Below, one piece after another: positions 48,515 to 57,805 of a DNA stretch of 64,000 nucleotides. Both the position numbers and the translations under genes were made by a program. The notes beneath the pieces are model-generated. The model did no database searches, had not been told where the DNA came from, and worked only from the letters and a program-made list of their open reading frames with translations. How positions within the stretch are numbered: position 1 is the stretch's first letter; the number at the start of each line of letters is the position of its first letter. Source of the DNA: CAVVFX01 sp963747535 (lineage in GTDB: Bacteria; Acidobacteriota; Terriglobia; Bryobacterales; Bryobacteraceae). Where the stretch lies: the NCBI GenBank assembly GCA_963747535.1, contig CAVVFX010000006.1, positions 186,001 through 250,000 on the forward strand, in the 5' to 3' direction.

Positions 48515-49287
48515 TCGGCTCCTCGTAACGTCGTCAGATAAGCTACGAGGTCCCGGACCTCCGTGTCGTTCAGCGTCCCGCGATAACCTGGCATCGGCGT
48601 CTTACCCCAATCCTTCCTGAGTTCCCGCAGCTCATCCTTGCGGAAGGAATACAGGCGATCGGAGTAATCGCGCAGCTGAATGGTAAAGGCGTCTTCGTCG
48701 ACCCGCACTCCGGTGATTGTCTTACCAGCGAGGGTGACAACCCGCACTTGCACAAAGTTGTCCGGCATGAAGACCACCCGGCGATAAACTGTGAAGCTGT
48801 CGGGGATGTTGGCTGCGGGATCGAGAAGAGTCGCCCGCAGATGCGCCGGGCTACGCCGCAAAGCGATTTCAGTAAGGTCCGGACCGGTGCGTCCGCCGCG
48901 TGGTCCCACCGTGTGACAGCGGCCGCAATCCGCCTTGCCCCAGAACAACTGGTCCCCGGCCTTGACATCGCCCCTAACAGCGCCTTCGACGGCTACCGGC
49001 TTCGAAGTCCCCAATTCTCTGACGTAATTGACCAGTTGCCGGCGCTCGTTGTCTGTCATGCGCGTCGCCGGCATCTGCGTTCCAGGAATGCCCGTCATGA
49101 TGATCGAAGAGAGCGCCGCGTCGTCGGGAGCGCGGGGAAGTTTGGCAACCGCCAGCGCCGGCCCACGGCCGCCCTCTCCTTGAGATCCATGACACGGCGC
49201 GCACGAAACCTGGTACTGACCCTGCGCGCTCGAATCCGCGGCCAGCGCCGCAATCGGAACAATGAAGCACCACCACAACCGGTCCAT
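48511..49287 (-). CDS. Diheme cytochrome c, electron acceptor of the PQQ dehydrogenase
   Basis: 258 residues. After a signal peptide (about 1-20) come two heme c attachment motifs: CAPCH near residue 33 and CGRCH near residue 122, each starting a cytochrome c domain. Met ligands are probable in ATRMTDNERR and KTPMPGYRG. The stop overlaps the PQQ gene start in ATGA, so the pair is translated together and likely forms a short respiratory chain. Confidence 0.92.
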   Translation of the reverse strand: MDRLWWCFIVPIAALAADSSAQGQYQVSCAPCHGSQGEGGRGPALAVAKLPRAPDDAALSSIIMTGIPGTQMPATRMTDNERRQLVNYVRELGTSKPVAVEGAVRGDVKAGDQLFWGKADCGRCHTVGPRGGRTGPDLTEIALRRSPAHLRATLLDPAANIPDSFTVYRRVVFMPDNFVQVRVVTLAGKTITGVRVDEDAFTIQLRDYSDRLYSFRKDELRELRKDWGKTPMPGYRGTLNDTEVRDLVAYLTTLRGAE

Positions 49288-49371
49288 GCAGTTCCAAATT
49301 AGATCACACGGCGACGGCTCCGCGCGAGAGAAGTCGAGCTCCGATCTCGAGATCGGAGTCGCTGGTAATCC

Positions 49372-51471
49372 CTAAAACGCCAGCAAACTCTCCGCCTCGC
49401 GCACCAGATCCTCGACCTGCGGCAGAATCGCATTTTCCAGTTGCGGATGATAGCCAACCCAGGTATCCATCGCTCCCACCCGGCGGACCGGCGCATCGAG
49501 CTGGTGGAACATCTCGTCGGCGATCCTCGCAGCGAGCTCGGCGCCGTACCCCCACGACACGCAGTCCTCGTGCGCGATCATCACCCGGCTGGTCTTGGCC
49601 ACTGATGCGAGAATCGCTTCCCAATCATAAGGCGCCAACGTGCGAAGGTCGAGTACTTCAATCGTCCTGCCTTCGTGCCGCCGTTCCACCTGCATGGCAG
49701 CCTGCAGGGCCTTCTGCACCAACGCTCCGTAAGTCACAATGGTGAGCGAATGTCCGGGCTTCACGATCTTGGCTTTCCCGAACGGAACCATGTATTCGGT
49801 CCCCGCGTGCAACGATCGATTGTAGGGCTCGCGATACAATCGCTTGTGCTCCAGGAAGAGGACCGGGTCGTCACAACGGATGGCTGTGCGCAGGAGGCCG
49901 GCGGCGTCCAGCGCGTTCGACGGGAACACGACCCGCAGTCCCGGAATGTGCGTAAACGCAACCTCGCCGCACTGGCTGTGGTAGATCGCTCCTCCGTTGA
50001 GATACCCGCCAATCGGAACCCTGATGACCACGGGAGCTGAGAACCCCCCATGCGAACGCCAGCGCAGAGTCGCCATTTCGTCGCGAATCTGCATCATCGC
50101 GGGCCAGATGTAATCGAAGAATTGAATCTCGCAGATCGGCTTTAACCCGACCGTTGCCATTCCGGTGGCGCGGCCGACGATGGCCGCCTCCGCGATGGGT
50201 GAGTTGAAACAGCGCTTCGATCCGAATTCAGTCTGCAGTCCCGCGGTGACCTTGAAGACGCCGCCTTTGCCTTTCACTTCACACAGGTGGTTCTCGCGGC
50301 TGCAATCGGCCACGTCTTCGCCGAAAACCACGATGCGTTCGTTGCGGCGCATCTCTTCATGCAGCGTGTCGTTGATCATGTCGACCATGGTGCGCTGCTC
50401 GCCCGTGAATTGCGCCTCGGTATCGAAAGCACTCGAAGTCGGGTCGACCTTCTCGGAGTAGAGGTGCTTCAGGATGTTCGACACAGCCGGCGGCTCCTGC
50501 GCGAGCGCCTCATGGGCGACATCGTGAACCTCCTTGTCGATCTCCTGCGTCATACGATCCAGCTCATGCCGGTCCAGGATGTCGTGCTCGATGAGCAGCG
50601 CCGGGAATATCGCCAGGGGATCGCGCTTGGCTTCCGCATCGCGCTCGGCACGAGTCTTGTAAAGCTTCTCGTCGTCGGAAAGTGAGTGCGAATAGGGGCG
50701 GATGCAGTGGGCGTGTACCAGGGCGGGACCGTTGCCTTCCCGGCAATACTGCGCGGCCTGCTCCATGGCGCGGTAAGAGGCGAGGAAATCGGTGCCATCG
50801 ACTTCGACGCGGAAGAGTCCGGGAAAACCGGAAACAACTTCGGAGATGCTTCCGCCGGCGGTTTGCTGTTCGACCGGAACCGAGATCGCGAAACCGTTGT
50901 CCTCGACCAGAAAAATCACCGGCGCGTGAGTCAGGCACGCGGCATTCAGCGCTTCCCAGAACTCGCCTTCGCTGGTAGCGCCTTCACCCGAACAGACCAG
51001 CGTCACGACGCCTTCGCGTCCCAGGTACCGATTGGCCTCGGCGCATCCGACGGCCTGTCCGTAATGCGTGCCGGTAGGAGAGGAGCCGGTCACGATATGC
51101 TTCGCAGGGTCACTCCAATGAGACGGCATCTGGCGCCCGCCGGACGCAGTATCGGACGCGGCGCCTACAGCCTGCAACATCATTTCGTACGGCGTGACGC
51201 CCAACGCCAGGGCCAGTGCCCGATCGCGATAGTAAGGATAAAACCAGTCGTGCCCGGGTCGAAGAGTCAGGCCGGCAGCAACCTGTATAGCCTCATGGCC
51301 GGCACCTGATATCTGAAAGAAGATCTTATTCTGCCGCTTTAACAGAATTTCGCGGTCATCGATGCGGCGCGACGTATACATCAGGCGGAACGCATGAATG
51401 AGGACTTCGGGGGCGAGGCCCTGAAGACCGTCCTCGGACGAATTGGTGGGGGATTCAATGGCCGGGCTCAT
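49372..51471 (-). CDS. Fused E1 alpha-beta subunit of a 2-oxoacid dehydrogenase (branched-chain/pyruvate type)
   Basis: 699 residues: an alpha-like half (about 1-350) with the TPP motif SGEGATSEGE (161-170) ending in EDN (190-192), then a beta-like half (about 365-699) with FGEDVADCSRENHL, FNSPIAEAAIVGRATG and PIGGYLNGGAIYHSQ. The usual enzyme has separate alpha and beta chains. It decarboxylates a 2-oxoacid and passes the acyl group to a lipoyl E2. No E2 or E3 gene is adjacent. Whether it prefers branched-chain 2-oxoacids or pyruvate is not settled. Confidence 0.88.
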   Translation of the reverse strand: MSPAIESPTNSSEDGLQGLAPEVLIHAFRLMYTSRRIDDREILLKRQNKIFFQISGAGHEAIQVAAGLTLRPGHDWFYPYYRDRALALALGVTPYEMMLQAVGAASDTASGGRQMPSHWSDPAKHIVTGSSPTGTHYGQAVGCAEANRYLGREGVVTLVCSGEGATSEGEFWEALNAACLTHAPVIFLVEDNGFAISVPVEQQTAGGSISEVVSGFPGLFRVEVDGTDFLASYRAMEQAAQYCREGNGPALVHAHCIRPYSHSLSDDEKLYKTRAERDAEAKRDPLAIFPALLIEHDILDRHELDRMTQEIDKEVHDVAHEALAQEPPAVSNILKHLYSEKVDPTSSAFDTEAQFTGEQRTMVDMINDTLHEEMRRNERIVVFGEDVADCSRENHLCEVKGKGGVFKVTAGLQTEFGSKRCFNSPIAEAAIVGRATGMATVGLKPICEIQFFDYIWPAMMQIRDEMATLRWRSHGGFSAPVVIRVPIGGYLNGGAIYHSQCGEVAFTHIPGLRVVFPSNALDAAGLLRTAIRCDDPVLFLEHKRLYREPYNRSLHAGTEYMVPFGKAKIVKPGHSLTIVTYGALVQKALQAAMQVERRHEGRTIEVLDLRTLAPYDWEAILASVAKTSRVMIAHEDCVSWGYGAELAARIADEMFHQLDAPVRRVGAMDTWVGYHPQLENAILPQVEDLVREAESLLAF

Positions 51472-51656
51472 GAACAGATTCGCTGCTCCCTAGCTAGTTT
51501 AAACCCTCCAGAGAATGCACGGTAACAAAGGGTACGCGGCCGCACGGGGATACCCCTCCTACTTCCCCTCGGAGGTACAGACAAACGCCGGTCTAACCGC
51601 TAGTCTGAGAACGTCTGCTCCCGAACTTTACGAGAGTTGCAGCTTGCAGAAAGGCA

Positions 51657-51689
51657 GGGGTTCCAGAACCCCGCTGAGTAAGAGCGGGG
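51657..51689 (+). promoter_or_regulatory. Two mutually exclusive hairpins ahead of a tiny ORF
   Basis: GGGGTTC (51657-51663) can pair with GAACCCC (51666-51672). The same CCCC can instead join CCCCGCT (51669-51675) pairing with AGCGGGG (51683-51689). Only one can form at a time. There is no U-tract after the second. The small ORF with a strong SD starts 38 nt later. This is a possible leader switch; direct evidence is only the pairing. Confidence 0.35.
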
Positions 51690-51726
51690 TCTCGTAAATC
51701 TACGGAGTGGAAAGGAGGGTCAGCTT

Positions 51727-51813
51727 ATGATCCTCTTGTTGCTGATCGGTGTTCTGGTAAGACTCAGGACACGACAGGCAAAGTTCAAGATCGAACTCGA
51801 TCTCTGGCCTTAA
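51727..51813 (+). CDS. Tiny hydrophobic/basic small protein (28 aa)
   Basis: ATG 51727 is preceded by AAGGAGGG (51712-51719), the best SD in this gap. The 28-residue product starts with a hydrophobic helix (MILLLLIGVLVRL), followed by a basic turn (RTRQAKFK) and IELDLWP. It is plus-strand, convergent with the GT-C gene. An imperfect hairpin (51818-51852) follows the stop and could be a terminator. No family is recognised; it may be a membrane small protein or a leader peptide. Nothing else was seen in 51480-51907 apart from the hairpins above. Confidence 0.5.
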   Translation: MILLLLIGVLVRLRTRQAKFKIELDLWP

Positions 51814-51907
51814 ACCCGAGAGGGGCTGGCAGCCGCAAACTGCTGGCCTCTCCAGCAACAAATATACCACCTCCTGCGCCGGTGGAAAAGTCCAAAAGTA
51901 CTATCTA

Positions 51908-53707
51908 TCATTCCACGATCGAAAGTATTCCGCCGGCAAAGACCCATCGCTGATGGACCGCTTGGATCCAGTCAACTATCATGGTCCCCTGCGTGCCGGC
52001 GGAGGGCGCAGTTATGGTGCAACTCCCCCCCGCGTCCAGCGTGCACCAGTTCTCGACCAGGCGTCGGGTTGAATTTTTCCCGGATACAACCCGGTAGAGC
52101 GCGTTGACTGCCACGTTGGAGAGTCCTGGAATGGTGACCGTAGTGCTCTGGTTACTCCTGACTGCCTGGGGCGCAAAGTCGACGCGGGATACGCCGTGGG
52201 CGCCGGGCGAAGAAACTTCGAATTGACCCGTACCAATGCTGGCCTTGCCCCGGATCTCCCATTTCATAGGGCGCTTGAAGAATCGAACGGGCACCAGGTC
52301 GATATCCGGCGCCTGATACGACACCACCAGATCGTAGGATGCCAGGTCAGGTGGCTGGTTCATGTTGCCCGGACGGTCGACCCAAATGGAGTTGTCGTGA
52401 TACATGAGGCGCAGCAGGAACATCGGGCCCCAGTCCGGTTCCCAGACATTATCGGTCAGCAGAATCCGTGCGTTTGGAGGAAACTCGGGAATCGTTCGCC
52501 GGAAATCATCCATTAGAGTAACCAACTTCGGTTTGTCCCACTCGAAATACCCGTTTAACGGCATACGGCGAGTCATGTGGGCCCAACCTAACAACACAGC
52601 GAGAGTCAGGAACAGAACGACTGCCGTTGCGGTTTCCGGGGCCGTACTCTTGGCCAGGCGTGCGAGATACTCGACGACAGCGGAAAGAATGGCGCCCACG
52701 GTCATCGCCAGCCCGAAATAGGGGATATACGCCGCATATCCAGTGCGGGACGCAATGACGGCAACCGGGATCAGTGCCGAGACGAAAAACAGAACTCCGA
52801 AAACTGCCGGCCGGCTGCGAATCAGAACTCCGGCGGCGATCAGTCCGCCAACAACCAGACAGGCCTTTGCGGGAGTTACCGAATTCTCGGGAAGGTAGAG
52901 CAGTTGCTGGAGGTAGAATCCAATATTCTTCAGGATGAAAGCCACGGTAACGTGCGGAGAGTACGAGGGGTTCTGTGACATGTCTGCAACTTTCACCTTC
53001 AGGTAGATGGCGCCAACAACGAACATCGCCGCCAGCAACCCGCCCACGTGGAGAGCTTTCTGTCGGTCGCGAAAGTCCTGACGCCGGTAGAGCAACTCGT
53101 AGATCACGAGAACGCCCGGCAGCGTCACCGCCATCTCTTTCGAATCGAGAGCTAGAAGGTAGGTCACTGCCACGACGGCCGTGAGTCGCCGACCGAGCGC
53201 ATGTCCGGCCTGCCGTCCGCCAACATAAGCCATGACAGCGAGGGCATAGAACAGGAAGCACACGACGTCGCCCACCAGACAAGTGTCGTAATACAAGGCG
53301 CTCGTAGAAGCGTTGTAACAGAAGATCAGGGCGGTTAGCGCGGCTGATTCCCGCGTCATCTCCAGCCGTCTGGCTAAAAAATAGGCCAGCCCGATGTTGA
53401 CGGCCAGCAAGAGATGGAGGGCGATGCGGTACGGCAAAGGGTTGAACCCAAAGACTGCGTAGATCGGCCGCCAGAACATCGCAGTAAGAGGCCGGAACGC
53501 CGTAGTAAAGACAGTCAGGATGTGAAGGATGTCCCTCCAAAAGGAGGTTTCAAGGAGGTTCAGGCAGGCAATGACAGTGGTCCCATCGTCGAACGTGAAA
53601 TAGGCGAATAATCCGCTATACGAGAAGAAAAGAAAGAACGACAGAATAAACAGGGCGCACAGGAATGCAAGCGTTCGAGATTTCGGTGGCGAAGAAGCCG
53701 GGCTCAT
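51908..53707 (-). CDS. Polytopic membrane protein, GT-C glycosyltransferase-like
   Basis: 599 residues. About ten to twelve hydrophobic segments occupy residues 10-380, with the first loop FTFDDGTTVIAC carrying acidic residues as in PMT/GT-C enzymes. A soluble C-terminal region of about 200 residues follows. No specific motif fixes the sugar or acceptor. The gene stands alone on minus, divergent from the thioesterase. Confidence 0.7.
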   Translation of the reverse strand: MSPASSPPKSRTLAFLCALFILSFFLFFSYSGLFAYFTFDDGTTVIACLNLLETSFWRDILHILTVFTTAFRPLTAMFWRPIYAVFGFNPLPYRIALHLLLAVNIGLAYFLARRLEMTRESAALTALIFCYNASTSALYYDTCLVGDVVCFLFYALAVMAYVGGRQAGHALGRRLTAVVAVTYLLALDSKEMAVTLPGVLVIYELLYRRQDFRDRQKALHVGGLLAAMFVVGAIYLKVKVADMSQNPSYSPHVTVAFILKNIGFYLQQLLYLPENSVTPAKACLVVGGLIAAGVLIRSRPAVFGVLFFVSALIPVAVIASRTGYAAYIPYFGLAMTVGAILSAVVEYLARLAKSTAPETATAVVLFLTLAVLLGWAHMTRRMPLNGYFEWDKPKLVTLMDDFRRTIPEFPPNARILLTDNVWEPDWGPMFLLRLMYHDNSIWVDRPGNMNQPPDLASYDLVVSYQAPDIDLVPVRFFKRPMKWEIRGKASIGTGQFEVSSPGAHGVSRVDFAPQAVRSNQSTTVTIPGLSNVAVNALYRVVSGKNSTRRLVENWCTLDAGGSCTITAPSAGTQGTMIVDWIQAVHQRWVFAGGILSIVE

Positions 53708-53762
53708 GTTTCATTGAGTTTACCTCGGTGCCCATTTCATGCGATCCCATAATAGTAGGCGG

Positions 53763-54173
53763 ATGACCGAAACATTGAAAGCGTTCGAACTGAGCCTCAC
53801 GGTCGAGCCCGCAGATATTGATTTGCTGGGCCATGTCAACAATGTCACTTATCTCCGCTGGGTCCAGGAGGCAGCCACCGCACACTGGACCGCTGCCGCG
53901 CCCGCGGAGGATCAAGCCAAATCGCTGTGGGTCGTACTACGTCATGAAATCGATTACAAGCGTGCGGCTCTCCTCGGGGACGAGATCCTTGCGCGGACCT
54001 GGGTCGGAGCCGCGACGCGCGTCAAGTTTGAGCGTTTTACCGAAATCCTGCGGACCAGCGACGGGGCGGTGTTGGCGTCGGCGAAAACAATATGGTGTCC
54101 GATCGACGTTCGAACGATGAAGCCCGTCGCGGTCAGCGCTGAAGTCAGGGCCAGATTTTCTACTGAGCCGTGA
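53763..54173 (+). CDS. 4-hydroxybenzoyl-CoA thioesterase-like (hotdog) protein
   Basis: 136 residues from ATG 53763. The hotdog-fold signature VEPADIDLLGHVNNVTYLRW holds the catalytic Asp and the HVNN element of YbgC/FadM-type acyl-CoA thioesterases. It cleaves acyl-CoA thioesters; chain length is unknown. The next gene, an FNT channel, starts 40 nt downstream. Confidence 0.9.
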   Translation: MTETLKAFELSLTVEPADIDLLGHVNNVTYLRWVQEAATAHWTAAAPAEDQAKSLWVVLRHEIDYKRAALLGDEILARTWVGAATRVKFERFTEILRTSDGAVLASAKTIWCPIDVRTMKPVAVSAEVRARFSTEP

Positions 54174-54213
54174 GTAGCGAGCGGACGGCCCTCCAGTTGC
54201 TAACACTTGCCTT

Positions 54214-55089
54214 ATGCTAGTCGGAGAACATGGGCAACCGTTGCAGCCGGAGACTTCTGTCCCTCCGCTGTCCGAAGATCAGATTCGCGACGCAGAGAGC
54301 CGTACGTCGGTCAGCGCGGCCGTGGTGCACGAAGCCATTCGCCAGGACGGCGACGAAGAACTCCAGAGGCCCATATCGGCGCTGGCGTGGTCGGGGCTGG
54401 CCGCCGGAATGTCGATGGGATTCTCGTTCCTCGCGGAGGGACTATTTCGGACCTTTCTCCCTCCCGCGACGTGGCGCCCGCTGGTGGAGAACCTCGGGTA
54501 TCCGTTCGGATTCCTGATTGTAATCATCGGCCGGCAGCAGTTATTCACCGAGAATACGCTGACGGCTATCATTCCGCTGCTGGCCCGACGCAACTTCTCA
54601 ACGTTCGTCAGTGTGCTGCGGCTTTGGTCCGTCGTTCTGGCCGCCAATATCGTCGGGGCACATCTGTTTGCGTGGACGCTCGCGAACACCACCATGGTTC
54701 GTCCGGAGACGCAAAGCGCATTGACCGATTTAGCGCGCGCCGCCGCGAATGTGTCGTTCGGCACAGCCGTTCTTCGCGGCATTTTCGCGGGCTGGCTGAT
54801 CGCGATGGTGGTCTGGATGCGCGCCGCGGTAAACACCGGCCAGCTCGCAATCATCGTCATTCTGACTTATGTGGTCGGCCTGGCGGGACTGACTCATATC
54901 ATCGCCGGATCGGTAGAAGTTCTGTTCCTGGTAGCTAAAGGTGAGTTGAGCTGGTGGGCTTGTTTGGGCGGGTATATGACGCCGACGCTGCTCGGCAACA
55001 TTCTCGGCGGCACCGCGCTGGTGTCGGCGCTCAATCATGCCCAGGTAGTGGCCGGCCACGCGGGAGCGCCTGCGAAGAAGGGTGCATAA
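54214..55089 (+). CDS. Formate/nitrite transporter family (FNT) protein, YfdC-like
   Basis: 291 residues with six hydrophobic segments in the FNT pattern. Key elements: a first half SGLAAGMSMGFSFLAEGLFR and GRQQLFTENTLTA, and a second half with TGQLAIIVILTYVVGLAGLTHIIAGSVE holding the pore histidine. A charged N-terminal extension of about 55 residues resembles YfdC-type members rather than FocA. It probably conducts a small monovalent anion. The stop TAA is followed 22 nt later by the CoA-binding gene. Confidence 0.85.
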   Translation: MLVGEHGQPLQPETSVPPLSEDQIRDAESRTSVSAAVVHEAIRQDGDEELQRPISALAWSGLAAGMSMGFSFLAEGLFRTFLPPATWRPLVENLGYPFGFLIVIIGRQQLFTENTLTAIIPLLARRNFSTFVSVLRLWSVVLAANIVGAHLFAWTLANTTMVRPETQSALTDLARAAANVSFGTAVLRGIFAGWLIAMVVWMRAAVNTGQLAIIVILTYVVGLAGLTHIIAGSVEVLFLVAKGELSWWACLGGYMTPTLLGNILGGTALVSALNHAQVVAGHAGAPAKKGA

Positions 55090-55111
55090 TGACAGTCGAG
55101 AGGACCTTTCC

Positions 55112-55576
55112 ATGAGTTCCATGCAGGCGATCCAGGACTTCCTCCGTCAAAAACGCCTCGCGGTAATCGGTGTTTCTCAAAAACCCAAAGACTTTTCTCG
55201 AGCGCTGTTTCACGAGTTTCTGGAACGAGGTTACGATGCCGTGCCGGTGAATCCCGCGGCTCAGGAAATCGATGGGCAACGCTGTTTTGCCCGCATGCAG
55301 GAAGTTTCGCCGGCGGTCGACACGGTTCTGCTGATGACCCCGCCGGCGGTAACCGATGCGGTGGTCCGCGATTGCGCGGCGGCAGGTGTGAAGCGTGTCT
55401 GGATGTTCCGCGCTACCGGCAAAGGAGCCGTCTCCGACGCCGCGGTCGCGTTCTGCCGGTCGAATGGAATCTCGGTGATTCCGGGCGAATGCCCATTCAT
55501 GTTCCTATCGGGAGGCTCGTGGGTGCATCGGGTACACGGTCTAATACGTCGCATGGGCGGCGCCTATCCTCAATAG
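55112..55576 (+). CDS. CoA-binding domain protein (YccU-like)
   Basis: 154 residues from ATG 55112, with GAGAGGACC ahead; ATG 55121 is an alternative. The Rossmann-like CoA_binding_2 domain shows LAVIGVSQKPKDFSRALFHE, a VNPAAQEIDGQRCF loop and CAAAGVKRVWMF. It matches the small single-domain YccU-type proteins that resemble the N-terminal part of succinyl-CoA synthetase alpha. Its role is not established. Confidence 0.88.
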   Translation: MSSMQAIQDFLRQKRLAVIGVSQKPKDFSRALFHEFLERGYDAVPVNPAAQEIDGQRCFARMQEVSPAVDTVLLMTPPAVTDAVVRDCAAAGVKRVWMFRATGKGAVSDAAVAFCRSNGISVIPGECPFMFLSGGSWVHRVHGLIRRMGGAYPQ

Positions 55577-55622
55577 GTATCCCGATCTTCTTCTTTGCGC
55601 GGCACGACAATTAAAGGAGATG

Positions 55623-55726
55623 GGCTGCTGCGCAGCCAGCCTGTGGTCCTACTCCGTATAGCGGCAAGCCGCAAAAACGGCTGCTCCGCAGCCGGGCAGA
55701 CCACAAAAAGCGATGATCTGCCCCAC
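55623..55726. repeat. Two tandem REP-like elements (family A), copies 6a and 6b
   Basis: Read on minus, unit 55679-55726 is complete (GTGGGGCAGATCATCG, stem to GGTCTGCCC, then GGCTGC/GCAGCC). Unit 55623-55652 is a shortened GTAG unit with the second hairpin intact. A small GCGGCAAGCCGC hairpin lies between them. The pair is like the composite REP clusters of other bacteria. The rest of the roughly 250-nt gap between convergent genes shows nothing else. Confidence 0.7.
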
Positions 55727-55831
55727 ACCAGGCCAAGGGCCTACTCCACAATTCTTCGCGACCCGCGAAGATTCAGACTATTAGTAGTACAAGGCTTGCA
55801 AGCAGTTGATTCTTGGTTGTGGAGTTCCCGG

Positions 55832-57712
55832 TTACATTACCCAGACGTTGAGCACCGAGTCATGATACACACGCTCGGTAGCCCTCTTGAAATCCGCGGC
55901 CTTGGCCTTCGGAATGTCTGTAAACACCTGCGGGTTACGGTCGGTCAGAGGAAACCAACTGCTCTGAATCTGCACCATGATGCGATGGCCGGCGCGAAAA
56001 GTATGGCAGACATCGGGCATCGTGAACTGGATCGACTCCACCTTCCCGGGCGTGAACGCTTCAGGCCTGGACATACTGTTGCGAAACTTGCCGCGGAACG
56101 GCTCACCGCGCACCAGTTGCTGATAGCCGCCCATCACGATGTGGCTTGGATTGGGTTCGGGATCGGGATAGTCGCTGGGATAAACATCGATGAGCTTCAC
56201 GACGAAATCGGAATCCGTGCCCGAAGTGGAAACTCGCAATGCCGGCGCAATCGGACCGGCGACAGTGACGTCGTTATCGAGCGGTGGCGTCTGGTAGACC
56301 AGCACATCCGGCCGCGTAGCTGCGAAGCGCTGATCGGCAGTCATATAATCGCCGGGCATTCCCGGCCCCGCGTAGCCGATCACAGGGACAGGCTTGGCCG
56401 GATCGCTCAGGTATTCGTCATAGCCGGATGAGGCGGATGGCTCCGCATCGAACTGCAGCACGCCATTTGCCGAGAGATGCAGTTTGCGCTGCGTAGCTGT
56501 CTTAGGTGGCCACTGGTCGTAGCGCTCCCATTGATTGGTACCGGTCTGAAAGACCCAGGCTTTAGGGAACTCGACCGGCTTGCTCTCGCGCGAGTCTTTC
56601 TTTGGATCTTTCAGATGCTCGATGAAGAATGGCAACTCGATCTGATCGCGGCAGAACTCTCCGGTCTTGGACGCGAAGTTGAGGTTGCCCAGCGTGTTGC
56701 CGTCGCCACGCGACCATCCGCCGTGACGCCAGGGTCCCATGACCAGCGTGTTGGGCGACTGCGGTCCACCGGCGTCCACTGCACGGAACAGTTTCAACGG
56801 CCCGGAGAGGTCCTCGGCATCGAACCATCCGCCGATGAACAGCGCCGCCGGAGTGACGTGGTGCATATACTGCGCCAGCGCACGCGCCGACCAGAATTCA
56901 TCGTAGGTGGGATGTTCCAGGTTGTCATTCCAATACGGATTCTCGTTCTTGAGATATCTTTCGTTGCTGTTGGCGAGCGGGCCCATGCGCAGGTAGAAGT
57001 CATATTGGTCGGGCGTGCCGAAATCAAACGGTACCTGGCCCTCGGGGCGCGTAGGTTCGATACCGCGCGGTTTGAAGCTCGAATAGAATCCGAAGTTCGC
57101 AGCCAGATAGAAAGCGCCGTTGTGGTATGAATCGTCTCCGTTGCCCACGTCGCCCATGGGCGCCTGCGGGGAAGCGGCCTTCAGCGCGGGATGGGCGTTG
57201 ATCATGCCGAACGCGGCGTAGAAGCCGGGATACGAGATTCCCATAATTCCGGCCTTACCATTGTTGGGCTGGACGTTCTTCACCAGCCAGTCAATCGTGT
57301 CATAGGTGTCGGTGCTTTCGTCCGTATCGCGCGGACTGTCGAAGTGGGTTTTGTGCACGGGAACATCGATAAACTTGCCTTCCGAGAGATAGCGACCGCG
57401 CACGTCCTGGTACACGAAGATGAAGCCTTCTTTCTCGAACGCCTCCGATTGACCCAACACAGGACGGTAGTTGTCGATGCCGTAAGGCGAGACCGAATAG
57501 GGCGTGCGCTCCATCAGAAAGGGATAGTTCCGGGTGCGGTCTTTAGGGATGTAGACAGTCGTGAAGAGCTTCACGCCATCGCGCATGGGGATGCGGTAAT
57601 CGTACTTGGTGAAATGGGCACGGGTATATTCCAGTTGTCGCGCGCGCTCCGACTGCTGAGCTGAAAGGGACGATATGAAGAGGGCCAAGAGAATGACGAG
57701 TACGGGTTGCAT
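55832..57712 (-). CDS. Secreted CocE/NonD family hydrolase (S15-like)
   Basis: 626 residues. A signal peptide (LVILLALFISSLSAQ) is followed by an alpha/beta hydrolase with KAGIMGISYPGFYAAFGM (nucleophile Ser in GISYPG), a helical cap and MGPWRHGGWSRGDG with a probable catalytic His. The C-terminal jelly-roll (about residues 420-626) is typical of X-Pro dipeptidyl-peptidase and cocaine esterase families. It cleaves an ester or amide outside the cytoplasm; substrate is unknown. Nothing couples it to its neighbours. Confidence 0.88.
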   Translation of the reverse strand: MQPVLVILLALFISSLSAQQSERARQLEYTRAHFTKYDYRIPMRDGVKLFTTVYIPKDRTRNYPFLMERTPYSVSPYGIDNYRPVLGQSEAFEKEGFIFVYQDVRGRYLSEGKFIDVPVHKTHFDSPRDTDESTDTYDTIDWLVKNVQPNNGKAGIMGISYPGFYAAFGMINAHPALKAASPQAPMGDVGNGDDSYHNGAFYLAANFGFYSSFKPRGIEPTRPEGQVPFDFGTPDQYDFYLRMGPLANSNERYLKNENPYWNDNLEHPTYDEFWSARALAQYMHHVTPAALFIGGWFDAEDLSGPLKLFRAVDAGGPQSPNTLVMGPWRHGGWSRGDGNTLGNLNFASKTGEFCRDQIELPFFIEHLKDPKKDSRESKPVEFPKAWVFQTGTNQWERYDQWPPKTATQRKLHLSANGVLQFDAEPSASSGYDEYLSDPAKPVPVIGYAGPGMPGDYMTADQRFAATRPDVLVYQTPPLDNDVTVAGPIAPALRVSTSGTDSDFVVKLIDVYPSDYPDPEPNPSHIVMGGYQQLVRGEPFRGKFRNSMSRPEAFTPGKVESIQFTMPDVCHTFRAGHRIMVQIQSSWFPLTDRNPQVFTDIPKAKAADFKRATERVYHDSVLNVWVM

Positions 57713-57805
57713 GCAAGAGAATCGTAGCAGGAATGGAATTGGCGGTGCTCTAGTACTAATTAATTAGTATGTTACTGCATCGCATTGGGGTAGTCTGTCT
57801 ACTGC

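Noticed and set aside
55590..55831. Possible small RNA gene or integron site
   Set aside because: The structure is fully explained by two family A units plus a small hairpin; no promoter or conserved RNA core was seen.
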